A stretch of DNA of 64,000 nucleotides from Physcia stellaris (lineage: Eukaryota > Ascomycota > Lecanoromycetes > Caliciales > Physciaceae): contig JABSSW010000053.1 of assembly GCA_018902385.1 (NCBI GenBank), positions 248,001 to 312,000 on the forward strand, given 5' to 3'. The notes beneath the pieces are model-generated. The model saw only the letters and a list, made by a program, of their open reading frames with translations. It made no database searches and was not told the origin of the DNA. Position numbers and translations under genes: made by a program. Each line of letters begins with the position of its first letter. Positions within the stretch are counted from its first letter, which is position 1. Positions 1-11,479 of this stretch are shown in pieces.

Positions 1-535
1 CAAATCAGAAGGGCATGTCACGAGAAACTCACTCTCGGAGAGCAGCAGCTTTGAAACCCGGATCCTCCACGAATAGCGCGGAGCTTGATGTATGCCGAAA
101 TTTGTCCGGGCTCGATTCTTCAAACGTTCGCTGGGTCACCAATATTCGCATGATCCGTCCTACGCGGTCGGCATCTAAGCCTACAGCACTTGCCAGGTCA
201 TTGAGACGAATACAAGCCGTGGAATCTAATGGCACTTTCTCGAAGAAGTCGAATTCAAGCGCAACTTGGTATGCTGCGAGGTCGTAGTGCGTTAGTAGAA
301 GCGAGGTCATGGACTTTTTTGGTCCATTGATCAGCCTCAAGAAGTCTTGAGTTGTGTCCACAAGTGGTGCAAGTAGGTGCTCATATTCCGCGGTCGCGGG
401 AGCACGATATCCAGGCTCATAGCATGGAGGTGGAAGGGTGTTGTCCTCGATGTACCGGTTGAGTGTTTCGGAGAGGGATGCAATTTTCCTCGCAATAGCC
501 AGAATACTAGCTTGGCCTTCGGATAACGCTGTCAT
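1..535 (-). CDS. O-methyltransferase, N-terminal exon (gene runs off the left edge)
   Basis: First exon of a SAM-dependent O-methyltransferase of the fungal/plant small-molecule type. The visible 167 residues are the N-terminal dimerisation region: a helical lead, then a winged-helix segment (LNDLASAVGLDADRVGRIMR) followed by F..SSPDKFRHTSSSALF, the usual hydrophobic-HTxxS pattern of this family. The SAM-binding catalytic domain would lie beyond position 1. I place the start at the ATG at 535; the open frame extends to 577 but has no earlier ATG. The exon ends at 33 with a GTGAGT donor at 32-27, so the in-frame stop just after it is intronic. It is divergent from the PKS at 1158 across about 620 bp, which suggests co-regulation and methylation of the polyketide product; that role is inference from position. 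Confidence 0.8.
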
Positions 536-1157
536 CTGGGGCGTGACTTGGGTCAACAACAGAGTTTGACTACACAAGAGATAACGAGCCGTGAGACCTC
601 AACAATTTCAATAATGCTGTATTTGTAAGAACGACTAGGTACACACTCTCACAACCAGAGTCGGCTTGAAGATACAACTGGTCAACGGGCTTGCAGACGT
701 CGACTGGGCAGACATCTACGAAAAGCCCGAGTACAGCCTACCAAAACCGAAAAATCACGGGCAATCCATACACGCACTTTCTCGGCCGAATGGCGCTTAT
801 AGCACGGATTAGACCCATCTCTGTGTCGCTTAAGTCCTTCTTTCGGCCTTACTCTGTTCAACTTATGGAAGCTCATGCCTCTATGATCGGTATTCTCGAC
901 AATCCTACTAGTCAAGAGGGAGAAGGTGCTCTGTTCTTGTCATCTCGTTATCAAAGATCGTCCGGTATTCCACAATATCGGATGGTCTCCTCCACGATAA
1001 GGTAGCTCTAAGCTGCGAGGTTTGGATATAGTACATATTTCTTTTACTGCAAGAATTCTACCGAACCATCTGTCGGGCCATCCTCGTATCCCTACATTTT
1101 ATGCCATTCCAAATGCCTTCTTCAGTACCTCGGCCAGATGCTGATTGTACCTTTAAC
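536..1157. promoter_or_regulatory. Shared divergent promoter region of OMT and PKS
   Basis: This 622-bp gap separates two divergently transcribed genes and must hold the 5' regions of both. The PKS ATG at 1158 sits in a good context (AACATGG). I do not recognise a specific transcription-factor site. Open frames of 77-104 codons on both strands across the gap have no family resemblance and look fortuitous. Confidence 0.5.
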
Positions 1158-4100
1158 ATGGATCCCCCAATATCAGAATGCCCCGAGCCCATTGCAATTG
1201 TGGGAATGGGTGGGTCACGCCTTTCTTCGAATCGTATTCCGAGAACCCTGATAGGCTAATTTACGGAGCAAATAGGCTGTCGTTGGCCTGGAGCAGTATC
1301 GAGCCCATCAGAGTTCTGGGACTTCCTAAGTAGGAAAGGCAACGGTTACCAAGATTTCAAAGATGACAAGGTTCATCTGGCAGGGTTCTATCATCCGAAC
1401 CCCCAAAGACAGGGAAGCTTCAACACCCGTGGAGGCTACTTTCTGCAGCAGGATCCGAGGCAGTTTGATCATGCTTTCTTTGGCATATCCCCTTCAGAGG
1501 TATTAACTATGGATCCCAGTCAAAGGAAACTCCTCGAAGTAACCTATGAAGCCTTTGAGAACGCTGGTCAGCCCTGGGCAAGTTTTTCAGGATCTAATAC
1601 TGGCGTTTATGTTGGTAATCACAACCTTGAGTTCGGTACTATGCAGTTGCGTGACACAGATCGGATCCTACCCTACGCCACAACTGGTGGTGCAGCGTCG
1701 ATTCTAAGCAACCGACTGAGCTTTGTGTTCAATCTTAAAGGACCGAGGTAAGATACGCTCTAGTTGGCTATCTGTAGCTCTGACAGGGTTTGCTTTATTA
1801 GTGTGACACTGGACACAGCATGTTCATCGTCAATGTACGCCTTACATCTTGCCGTGAATGCAATCAGGAACGGTGACTGTGATGCTGCAATAGCTGCTGG
1901 GAGCAATCTCATCCTCTCGCCAGATCTTCAGTTGTTCTGCGCGAAGTTAGGTGTATTGTCTTCTTCGAATGCATGTCACACCTTTGATGCCTCGGCAGAT
2001 GGGTTTGCGCGTGGCGAAGGTTTCGGGGCATTTTACCTGAAGAAGATATCGGATGCAGTCAAAGATGGTGATTCGATTCGCGCAGTGATTCGTGGTACAG
2101 CTGTCAATGCGTACGTTTTGACTCAATGTGCAGCCGGGTAAAATATAAGAGAGCTCACATATGGCAGCAACGGTCGTGGGCCCGGTATCACTCATCCCAA
2201 CCCAGATGCACAGGAAAGAGTGATCAGGCGAGCCTTCAGCAGTGCCGGAGGCTTGGATCAAAGCGTTACGGCATATTTCGAATGTCATGGAACGGGTACC
2301 CCGGTCGGAGACCCACTGGAAGTGTCAGCGATCGGCCGTGTATTTGCTTCGAAGAAGCAGCATGAAAAACTTTTGATTGGTTCGGTGCGTCAAGCCATAT
2401 CTGAATATTGCACCTCACTAATGGGTAACAGGTCAAAACGAATCTTGGACATGGCGAATCATCTAGCGGTATAGCTGGAGTAATGAAGACTGTCCTTGCC
2501 ATCGAGCACGCTATGATCCCATCTAGTGTTGGACTCAAGGACCTCAACTCGAACAGTAAGTTCTTGTTATCTTCAACGAAGGTGGGCATGCTAATCTCAA
2601 TGTCTTATAGTTGACTTCGATCGTTCAAGGGTCAAGGTCGTCACAGAAATGACGCCTTGGCCTGATAAGCGTGTGAGAAGGGCATGTATAAATTCTTTTG
2701 GGTTCGGTGGAGCCAATTCTTGCTGTATACTAGACGATGCTGACTCAGTCCTGGCTGCATACGCTGAGGCCGGTACTATCTGGAATCGCACCCTCGTTGC
2801 AGCAAAAGATGCTGTTTCAAGTGGCCGAACTTCTCAAAGCGGAAATCCACCAGCACCACCACCTGCGACAGCTAAAGTGTCTTCTTCACTGACGTCAACT
2901 GACGCCAATGGCTTTCAACAGACCAATGGAGGCGATTCCGAAACATTAGGTTGTTCAAAGATGAGAGTTGACGACCAATGGAACAAAATTGGACCTTCCA
3001 CCAATAGCAGGAGTCTCGTCGATCGCACTGTTGACCTCAGAAGTATGGTCGATATCCGCAGACCCCCGGTGTTCTCTCAAAGCTATACTAAACAAACCCG
3101 TAGCGTGGTCCTCCTTCCCTTCAGTAGCCACGATGATTACTCGTTGAAGGCAAATATTGTGGCGATACAATCCGTCGCTGAAAAACATGAATTGTCGGAC
3201 TTAGCCTATACTTTATCATGCCGTCGTAGCAAATTCTTTCAACGTGGTTTCGCCATTGCGGAAGCAGTAAATGTCCCAAGAGCGCTCGACCCGGGTACTA
3301 TGAAACTCGACAAATGTCGTAATCCACAGAATGCACGGATTTGCTTCGTGTTCTCTGGACAAGGTGCACAATGGGCTGGAATGGGCGCAGAGCTCATAAA
3401 AGAATTTGCAGTCTTCAGAGAATCGATTCGCTACCAAGATGCTGTACTCGCAAAGCTTTCGGTGCGGCCTACATGGAGCATCGAAGAGGTCTTACTCGCA
3501 CCCTCGGAAACCAGCCGTATACATGAGCCCTTGTTCTCGCAGACTGCCTGCACGGCATTGCAAGTCGCCTTAGTTGATTTAATGAACTCCTGGAATGTGC
3601 GGCCAGTCGCGACTGTTGGGCATTCAGCCGGGGAAATTGCCGCAGCCTATGCTGCTGGCATTCACACTATTGCTGAAGCTATCACTGTAGCCTACCTTCG
3701 CGGTTACGTTATAAGCGCTAGCAAGAGAAGAGGTCTTATGCTAGCGGTCGGTCTTGGTTGCGATGCTGTGAGACCATATCTGCATGGAAAAGAAGATGAA
3801 GTGAAGGTAGCTGCTGTAAATTCGCCAAATAGCGTCACACTGTCAGGAGACACATCGGCCATCAATGAGCTCATGTCTACATTCCAAGCTGAGAAAATAT
3901 TTTCAAGAATTGTCAAAACTGGCGACCAAGCCTATCACTCACACCATATGACACAATTGGGAGAGGAGTATGAGCAATTGGCGAATAAGTGCATTGATGA
4001 GCTTACAAGCAATGTTCCACACAAGCCCGTTTCCGGGGGCTCTGTGCTTTGGCAATCATCCGTCAATCCGAAATTTCGAAATGTTCTTTCTCCGGGACCG

Positions 4101-7100
4101 TCATACTGGCGCGCAAACATGGTCTTGCCTGTCTTGTTCTATCCTGCGGTAAAAACTCTGATAGAAGACGAAAAGCTCAAATTTGACGTCTTTGTTGAGA
4201 TTGGGCCTCATCCAGCCCTTGCAGGGCCTCTGAGACAAATCTTTGCAGATTCAAGGCCAACACATGGCTCGTCTCAACCTTCGTGCCTCGCTACACTGAA
4301 TCGCGGTGACAATGCGCTTACGAGCATGCTCTCTCTATGCGGGCATCTTTTCATTCAAAACTCGTCTATCGACCTGGTTGCAGTGAATTCGGTAGACCAG
4401 ATGAGGGGCGGAGAGTTGCAGCTTGTACAAGGATCTCTGTGTCGGGACCTCCCAGCTTATCAGTATCATTACGAACCCATCATGTACCACGAGAATAGAT
4501 TCAACCGGGAACATAGACTGCGGAAGGAGCTTAGACACGACATTCTTGGAACAAGGCAGCCCTGCAACTCGGACTTCTATCCATCTTGGAGAAACGCATT
4601 GCGGCTGAAAGATGTCGCTTGGTTGGAGGATCATAAGGTTGTACCACCGACGATCTATTAGGGTTCTATTAACGTTGACCCATGATCACAGCTACTTCCC
4701 CATGTTGTCTTCCCAGCTGCTGGTTATCTTTGCATGGCGATCGAAGCAGTCTTGCAGCTTCTACCCGAGCCATCGAAGGCGCATGGCATAGCAGGGTTTT
4801 CGCTGCGCAAAATTTCCATCCTGTCTGCCCTTCAGATTCCGGATAACGATATCGGCACAGACACGGTTCTGAATATGCATCCTGCCATTTCCAACAAAAC
4901 CAAATCTTTATCACAATGGTGGCACTTTGCTATCAGCTCAGCCACCCCAGATAGTGACACTTGGATCGAGCATTGCACTGGCCAGATCCGAGTAGAAAGT
5001 GCGGGAAGGGACATCAAGCCTCTTGCAAGCGAAGGATTACACTTACGCCGAAACAATATGGAGCTTTGGTATGAAAAATTCGCCGAGCACGGTATTGGAT
5101 ATGGCCCTAGTTTTCGTGGGCTCTCGAATCTAAAGACACACTATAGGAAACAGCTAGCTAGTGCTGAGGCGGCCTTGGAGCCAACCAAGCACACATCGTC
5201 CGGAGAGTCTAGATATATCATACACCCAGCAGCTCTTGATACTTGCCTACAACTCGGGCTTGTCGCTTCTTGTTCAGGCCAGCTCGAGAACCTCAAGCAT
5301 GTTTATGTACCGGTGGCGATCGAAAATGTGTCGGTATATCTTCAAAATGGAGCCAGAACAGCCAGTCGAACAAGTCATGCTGTTGCAGTAAGCAATAGAC
5401 AAGGGCAGCGAAGTATTTGTTGCGATATCCAACTACTTGATGAGTCTGACACTCCACTACTTCAAGTTCGCGATCTCCAGTGCACTCTTTACAAAGGCGT
5501 TCGGGATGATACTACAAGTATGGAATACACTCGAGTTCCATATCAACGTGTTTACTGGAAACCCGATATCGAAAGTCTTGGCAACGAGCAAGCGAGACGT
5601 ATGCTGCCGCCTGTGAGTAAGGCGGAATTTGCTGCACCTTTTGTGGAGAAGTCCGAACTGCTAGCTTCATATCTCGTCATCCAGGTAGCGACAAGTCAGA
5701 AGTCCGTCCCTCATCAGGAGGTTCCGGACTATATCGAGAGCTATTTACAATGGCTCCAGAGGTGTCTTGCACGAGCCCAGAACAAAAAGTGGATTGCTGG
5801 TTTTGGGGCGCTCTCAGATACTTCTACTCGACGAACTCAAGTAATTGACAACCTTTTTTGTGATCTGAAAGATCACGTTGAGGTAAAGCTTGTAAAGCGT
5901 TTATATGACCACCTTCCTGCCATCTTGGCAGGTGAGATAAGCAGCTTGCAGGTCGCGTTGCGGGACAACCTGTTGACGGAGTTCTACTCGACTAGTGCCA
6001 TCATGTCTTACGCCTACCCGCAGCTTGGTCGTGTGCTCGATCTTCTAGCGCACAAATATCCCCGTATGAAGATCATAGAAGTGGGAGCTGGTACTGGCGG
6101 CGCAACGCGCTTCGCAATGCAAACACTCTGCTCCGATGCTGATGCGAAACGGTATAAGGACTATACTTTTACCGATGTATCAACCTCGTTCTTTGCTCAT
6201 GCCCAAGAAGAATTCTCTAGTCACAAAAATATGGTGTTCAAGAAGCTGGACATCGGTATCGACCCGCTTGATCAAGGATTCGTTTCGGAGTATGATTTGG
6301 TGATGGCATCCCAATCACTTCATACTACGCCAACGATGACAGAGACGATTCGCAATGTGCGCAAGCTCCTTAGACCTGGCGGACGACTGCTCCTGCTTGA
6401 GATCACTCGGGAAGCCAATATCATCGGTTTCCCGTTTGGCTTGTTCCCTGACTATTGGAATGGCGCTTCTGACGGTCGAATTGATACGCCCTTCATGAGC
6501 AAAGAAAAATGGAGCGAGCTTCTAGCAGGTAACGGATTCGCAGGGATTGATATTGTCTTAGATGATCTCCCGGAGCCTATCTCGATAGTCTCTACCATCC
6601 TGGCAACGGCTGTTGAGCCCAACCTCTCCCCCTTAGTGGCTGAGCCCTCCCTGAGCCCTCCCATTCTCATAATTCACCCAGATCAAATGCCTGTGTTTGG
6701 GAACACAATTGCCAGGGTGTTACAGGAAAGAGGAGCCAATGGCGTCTGCGTCCCAATGTCAGATGCTCGAGTACTCCATTCTTCGCGAGTCATCTCACTT
6801 CTAGATCTTGACACCTCTTCGCTAGACAGTTCCAACAAAGGCGAGTTTGAATGTGCAAAAGACATAATTTTGAAGGCAGCAACGCTAGTCTGGGTCTCAG
6901 CTGGCGGATTGAAAAGCGCACAAAGACCCACAGCTGCTCTGATACAAGGATTGATGACCAGTGTTGCACTCGAGAGACCAGGAGCTAGGTACACCGTGAT
7001 AGACTTGGATCCAGACTTTGATCAGGATGCGACCGCCATTGCTCAAGCTATCATTGAAAAGGAGTCTGTTCTAGCCACGGGACCGGCAGACACAATCGAC

Positions 7101-9648
7101 GATACCTACTACATAATGAGCGAAGGCTGCCTACAAGTTAGCCGGATGGCACCCGATCGCGGCCTGAATGAGGCATTCAGGTTACGAGAAGGCTTTTCTG
7201 AAGAAACGAGTATGCTTCCATTGAATGATCAAGGAGCAGTCGAACTCGATCTGGGAGAGCCTGGAATCTTAGACACTGTTCATTTCAGACCGGACGAGAC
7301 AGTTATCCAATGCTTATCTGATGACTATGTTGAAGTAAAGGTGATGGCGATGGGCTTGAACAAAAGCGTATGTCATCAAGCCAACCATAGCGACAATACT
7401 GACCAGTTCGCGCAGATAATTAATGCCACATCTAGTGTATCCGACAAGAGCGGTTTCGAAACGGAATTCGCCGGCTTAGTGCAAGGATTGGGCAATAGTG
7501 TCACCAATCTGGAAATAGGTGACCGAGTTTGGGGCTTTACTCATGACTACATTGGCAATATAATTCGAGCGCCGGTTACAATGGTCAAGAAGTTACCCCC
7601 AGCAGTGTCATTCGAGGCTATTGCAGCTTCATCAATCGAATATTTGGCAGCACTCTATGCTTTCATGCATCTTTCGTCGATGACCGAAGAAGACACTGTG
7701 CTCATCGACACAGGGGAAAGCGCGTTGGGTATTGCAGCGCTGTGTATTGCCAAGGCTCTGGGTGCGGAAATATATATGGTAGCTGCCACGCCAGAGCAGG
7801 CGGACATTTTGACCAACCAATACCAACTTCCTCGAGAACATATTGCTTTATCTAGCGAGGGTTCGATATCCCAGAAAATTATGGAAGCCAACAGCAATAG
7901 CGGGGTCGACGTCATATTTGGAACAGCTACTACGGGAGACACGGACGAGATCTGCCGTTGCCTTGCTCCAATGGGCCGGTTCATTGCAATAGGGAGTCCA
8001 AACATGCATGGCTCTGACAATGCAGACTTTAATACCCTTCGGGTTAACGCTTCCTTCTCTTCATTTGACGTCAGGTCATTAATAAAGCAAAAACCAAAAT
8101 TAGGCCCGAGGTGAGCTGGCAGCTTGATGATGGGTCTTTCTGTACGCCGATCTTATCTGACTTGATTGATATAGGCTCATGTCTCAGCTTGAAGATTTGT
8201 TTCACAAAGGATTCATACCGGCCGTTGCCGCAAGAAAAAGCTTCGACGTCTCGGAGGTTGAGCATGCAATAGGTTACCTATCGACGGCATCAGCAGTTGA
8301 GAAGGTCATTTTAACTTTCGAAAACCCTGGCTCGCTAGTTAAAGTGAGCAATCCGAAGGAGACATTGTTTGTAGTCTAGCTAATCTCCTAGGTTATCCAA
8401 TCAACAGCACGCGCTTCATTTGATTCGGAGGCGGCGTATATCCTCGTAGGCTGCCTGGGCGGCCTGGGACGGAGTCTGAGCACGTGGATGGTAGACCGCG
8501 GTGCACGTCATTTATTCTTTCTATCAAGGTCTGGTGCGAGTAGCGAGGAGGCGCTAGCAGTAATACGTGACTTCAGGTTGCGTGGCGTCGAAAGCCACGT
8601 TTGCAAAGGGGACGTCTCAATTCTGGAGGACGTCCAAGCGTTCATACGTGAAGCCTCTCGTGAACGTCAGATCAAGGGTGTCATCAACGCAGCTATGGTG
8701 CTTGAGGCAAGTCCTAGGATGTCCGCAGAGCGCTCTGTCTTGCGATCTTGCTGACTCGAATGATTTTAGGATATGGCTTTCGACAAGATGACTTATGAGC
8801 AGTTCCAAAGGGTCTTAGCTCCCAAAGTTCAGGGGACTTGTAACCTTCACGAGGCCACCTTAGGGAAACCACTGCAATTTTTCATCATGACAACCTCGAT
8901 CGCCTCCTTATGTGGAAACGCCACACAGGCCGCCTACAGCGCCGCCATCTCGTTTCAAAACTACTTCGCTCGCTGGCGACTATCCCAGGGGCTTCCTGCG
9001 CTGGCGTTTGCATTGGGTTCAATTCTTGAGGTTGGCACTGTGGAGTCTCTCGAAGTGCAAAGGACCATTACAAGGAATGGCATCTACGGGACAAGCGAGG
9101 CAGACTTTCTCAAGCTCATAGAGGCAGCTTTCCTACCACAAGGTCAGGCCCAGGAGCTTGACCATGATCCAATGGCCAAAGCCCATATAGTGACTGGCCT
9201 TGAGCCTGGTAAGTTTATTGAGATGTACGAAAGCGGCATCCTCTCGGAGGTTGCTTGGTCGTCAGACCCTCGACACGGGGTCCTGATGCAGACGATCGAA
9301 GATCTCTCGTATCGCCAGGTGGATGAGAACAGTATCGCTCAGGTACGGAACCCACTAACAGATGCGACTCCTGCCGAGATGAGACTGCTGGTGCCGAAAA
9401 TCATCATCGAGCGGTTGTCGAAGCTTTTATTTGTAGCAAAGGAAGAAATCGATCCCGACAAAGGCGTTTCTGACTACGGGATGGACAGCATGATTGCAGC
9501 TGAATTAAGGAATTGGTTGTGGAGAACCTTTACTCTGGAGATTCCTTTCCTCGATCTTTTAGACCGAAACTTGAAGATCGGACGCTTGGCTGAGATGGCT
9601 TTAGAAGCGAAGCAGGCTACCAAGGAAGAAAAAGATGGTAAAGCGTAG
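1158..9648 (+). CDS. Highly reducing type I polyketide synthase (KS-AT-DH-MT-ER-KR-ACP)
   Basis: Iterative cytosolic PKS building a reduced, probably C-methylated polyketide. I assign ten exons: 1158-1209, 1276-1747, 1802-2110, 2168-2384, 2432-2555, 2611-4637, 4692-8110, 8175-8343, 8392-8706, 8770-9648; they sum to 7,983 nt, exactly 2,660 codons plus stop. KS (about 1-420) has DTACSS with Cys182, ECHGTGT and NLGHGES. AT has GHSAGE (Ser730) and YHSHHM. DH has WLEDHK with its His and HPAALD. The methyltransferase has [10 protein letters not shown] near 1531-1540 and [14 protein letters not shown] (about 1880-2190) has [10 protein letters not shown] where a GGVG-type NADPH motif is expected. KR has GCLGGLGRS (2283-2291), Ser2411 and Tyr2424. 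ACP has GMDSM with Ser2608. No release domain follows, so a separate enzyme must off-load. Splice sites are GT-AG except intron 9 (GC-AG). The intron 6 donor (GTTGTA) is weak and the least certain junction. Confidence 0.92.
8707..8769 (+). other. Non-canonical GC-AG intron (PKS intron 9)
   Basis: The donor reads GAG|GCAAGT and the acceptor TTTTAG|GAT, with a CTGAC branch site about 20 nt before the acceptor. Removing these 63 bp joins KR residues VLE to [10 protein letters not shown] in phase 0, as family alignment requires. No GT donor in the vicinity restores the frame. GC-AG introns are a known minor class in fungi. Confidence 0.75.
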
Positions 9649-9993
9649 AACGAAGCCTGCAGACTATCACCATCTTCCAACACAGTTAGATTAGAGCGTT
9701 GAAAGCGCAATACAAATTTAAAAAACATTAGTCCCATGGATGTACCGCGAGTGATCCTTCGTCCTACCAGTTTGACTCCACACTCGATGAGACGCGATCG
9801 TGGCTAATCCTGTTGACGTTCTGAATAGTGATGGGATATGACATGACAAGTTGACGCGTGACAGTAATGACCGTATCGTCACCGTGGTATCGTGACGGTC
9901 AGGTCACGATTACTAATTGCCAAGACATCACGTGAAACTAGTATGATTGGATACAGCGTTCCCAGGGACGAAATTCTTCGTTTTTATTCTCTT
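9649..9993. other. PKS 3' flank, no gene seen
   Basis: Normal-composition DNA between the PKS stop and the sharp start of the AT-rich block at 9,994. It should hold the PKS 3' UTR and poly(A) site; I see no further gene. Confidence 0.5.
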
Positions 9994-10185
9994 CGCATCC
10001 AATTAGTGAAATTTAGCGTGTTTTCACGCGATTTTTCTTTTCTCATTTCAATCATCATTATTTCATCAAATTTACGTGTATATGTGTATAATTCAGTGAA
10101 GAAATTCGATAATATATAAACATTCAATAATTGAAATATGATTACATTCGAAATTCGTTTGAAATCACTAAATCATTTTCAAATT
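9994..10185 (+). mobile_element. End of a TIR DNA transposon marking the edge of AT-rich block 1
   Basis: The block begins with CGCATCCAATTAGTGAAATT and about 190 bp that match, nearly base for base, the left end of the element at 54,853. The similarity stops near 10,185. The matching right-hand inverted terminus was not found before 43 kb, so this is either a truncated copy or one split by later insertions. The outermost bases keep CC and CT dinucleotides, whereas the interior has lost them. Confidence 0.7.
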
Positions 10186-11479
10186 GTTATGACACAAAAT
10201 CAAATTAAATGATATGAAATATGACAACACTATTTTGTTTGACTTTTGACAAAAATTTTGTCGTCATTTTATATTAAATGAATAATGATCAAACAATTGA
10301 TTTGCAATTATTGTACATAAATTGACATTTTGTCGTTTATAATTTTTACATCAATCAATTCAAATTTTACGCATAACAATTGATAGCATCATTCAAACGA
10401 TGATTTGTACGTAAACAAAACGACATCATTTTTTGTTTTTTAACGTATCAATTTTCGAACAATTTTGCATTTTGTACGCAAATCATTTGATCATCAATAT
10501 TTTTTTCGTTGTCGTTGTCGAAAATTTTATTGTTCGTTCGATTCGACGTATCGATCGAAATCAATCATCAATAACAAATGTTTAGTCGAAAATGAAAATT
10601 TCAATCAAATTTTTTCAATTTTTTCAATTTTAAACAGAAACGATTGATTTTTCATTCAAATATTCAAAACATTTCGATTTTTCGTGAAAATTCGCATTGT
10701 TATCGTTCAATGACGACGCATTTGAATGTCAATTCACATTTGAATTTTTGTTTGATTCGAGCAATTTCAATTCAACGATTTCATTTGTTTTTTCAACAAC
10801 AAAAAATTTGTTCAATTATTTTGAAAATTTCAATTCGCTTTTTTTTTGTTTCGTTTATCATTTTTTATTTCAAAATTTAACATTGTTCGTCATTTTTATT
10901 TAAATCATTTTAATTGTTTTTATATTACAAATTATTCGCATTGCGTTCGAATTATTCAATTACATCGATACAATTGATTCGATTTATTTTGTCAATATAT
11001 CGACAAAAATTATTGTGAACAATATCGTAATCAATTTTTCTAAATCAACATCGTTGTCAATCATTAATTATTCGATTTCGACAAACATTGTTTATTCAAC
11101 AAAATGAATCGTCGACAAAATTCGTTTTCGTAAAAATTTTAAAATTTTCGTGATCGTCATCGAAATTTATCGAAATAATCAATCATTTTTCGATTAAATT
11201 AATGATCGTGTTACGTCATTCATTTTTGATTTAAAATCGACGATTGCAAATATTTTTTTTGATATTTTTTATATTCATTTGTCGAAAAATTTATATCGTA
11301 AATTTCAAATCATCTCGTCGACGTCGTTTTTTCAACGACGAAACAACATCATAATTTCGTTAAATATTATTTTTCGAAACACAAAAAATATCGAATTTAT
11401 TTTCGCATTTAATACAGATATGACGAATAAAAATAACAATTGACAAAACACGAAATTCACACAACAACAATAACAAATT

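Noticed and set aside
2126-4691. In-frame stops in the PKS region that could be read as a broken gene
   Set aside because: All coincide with 47-57 bp introns carrying good donor, branch and acceptor sites. Splicing gives one uninterrupted 2,660-codon frame with every catalytic motif in order.
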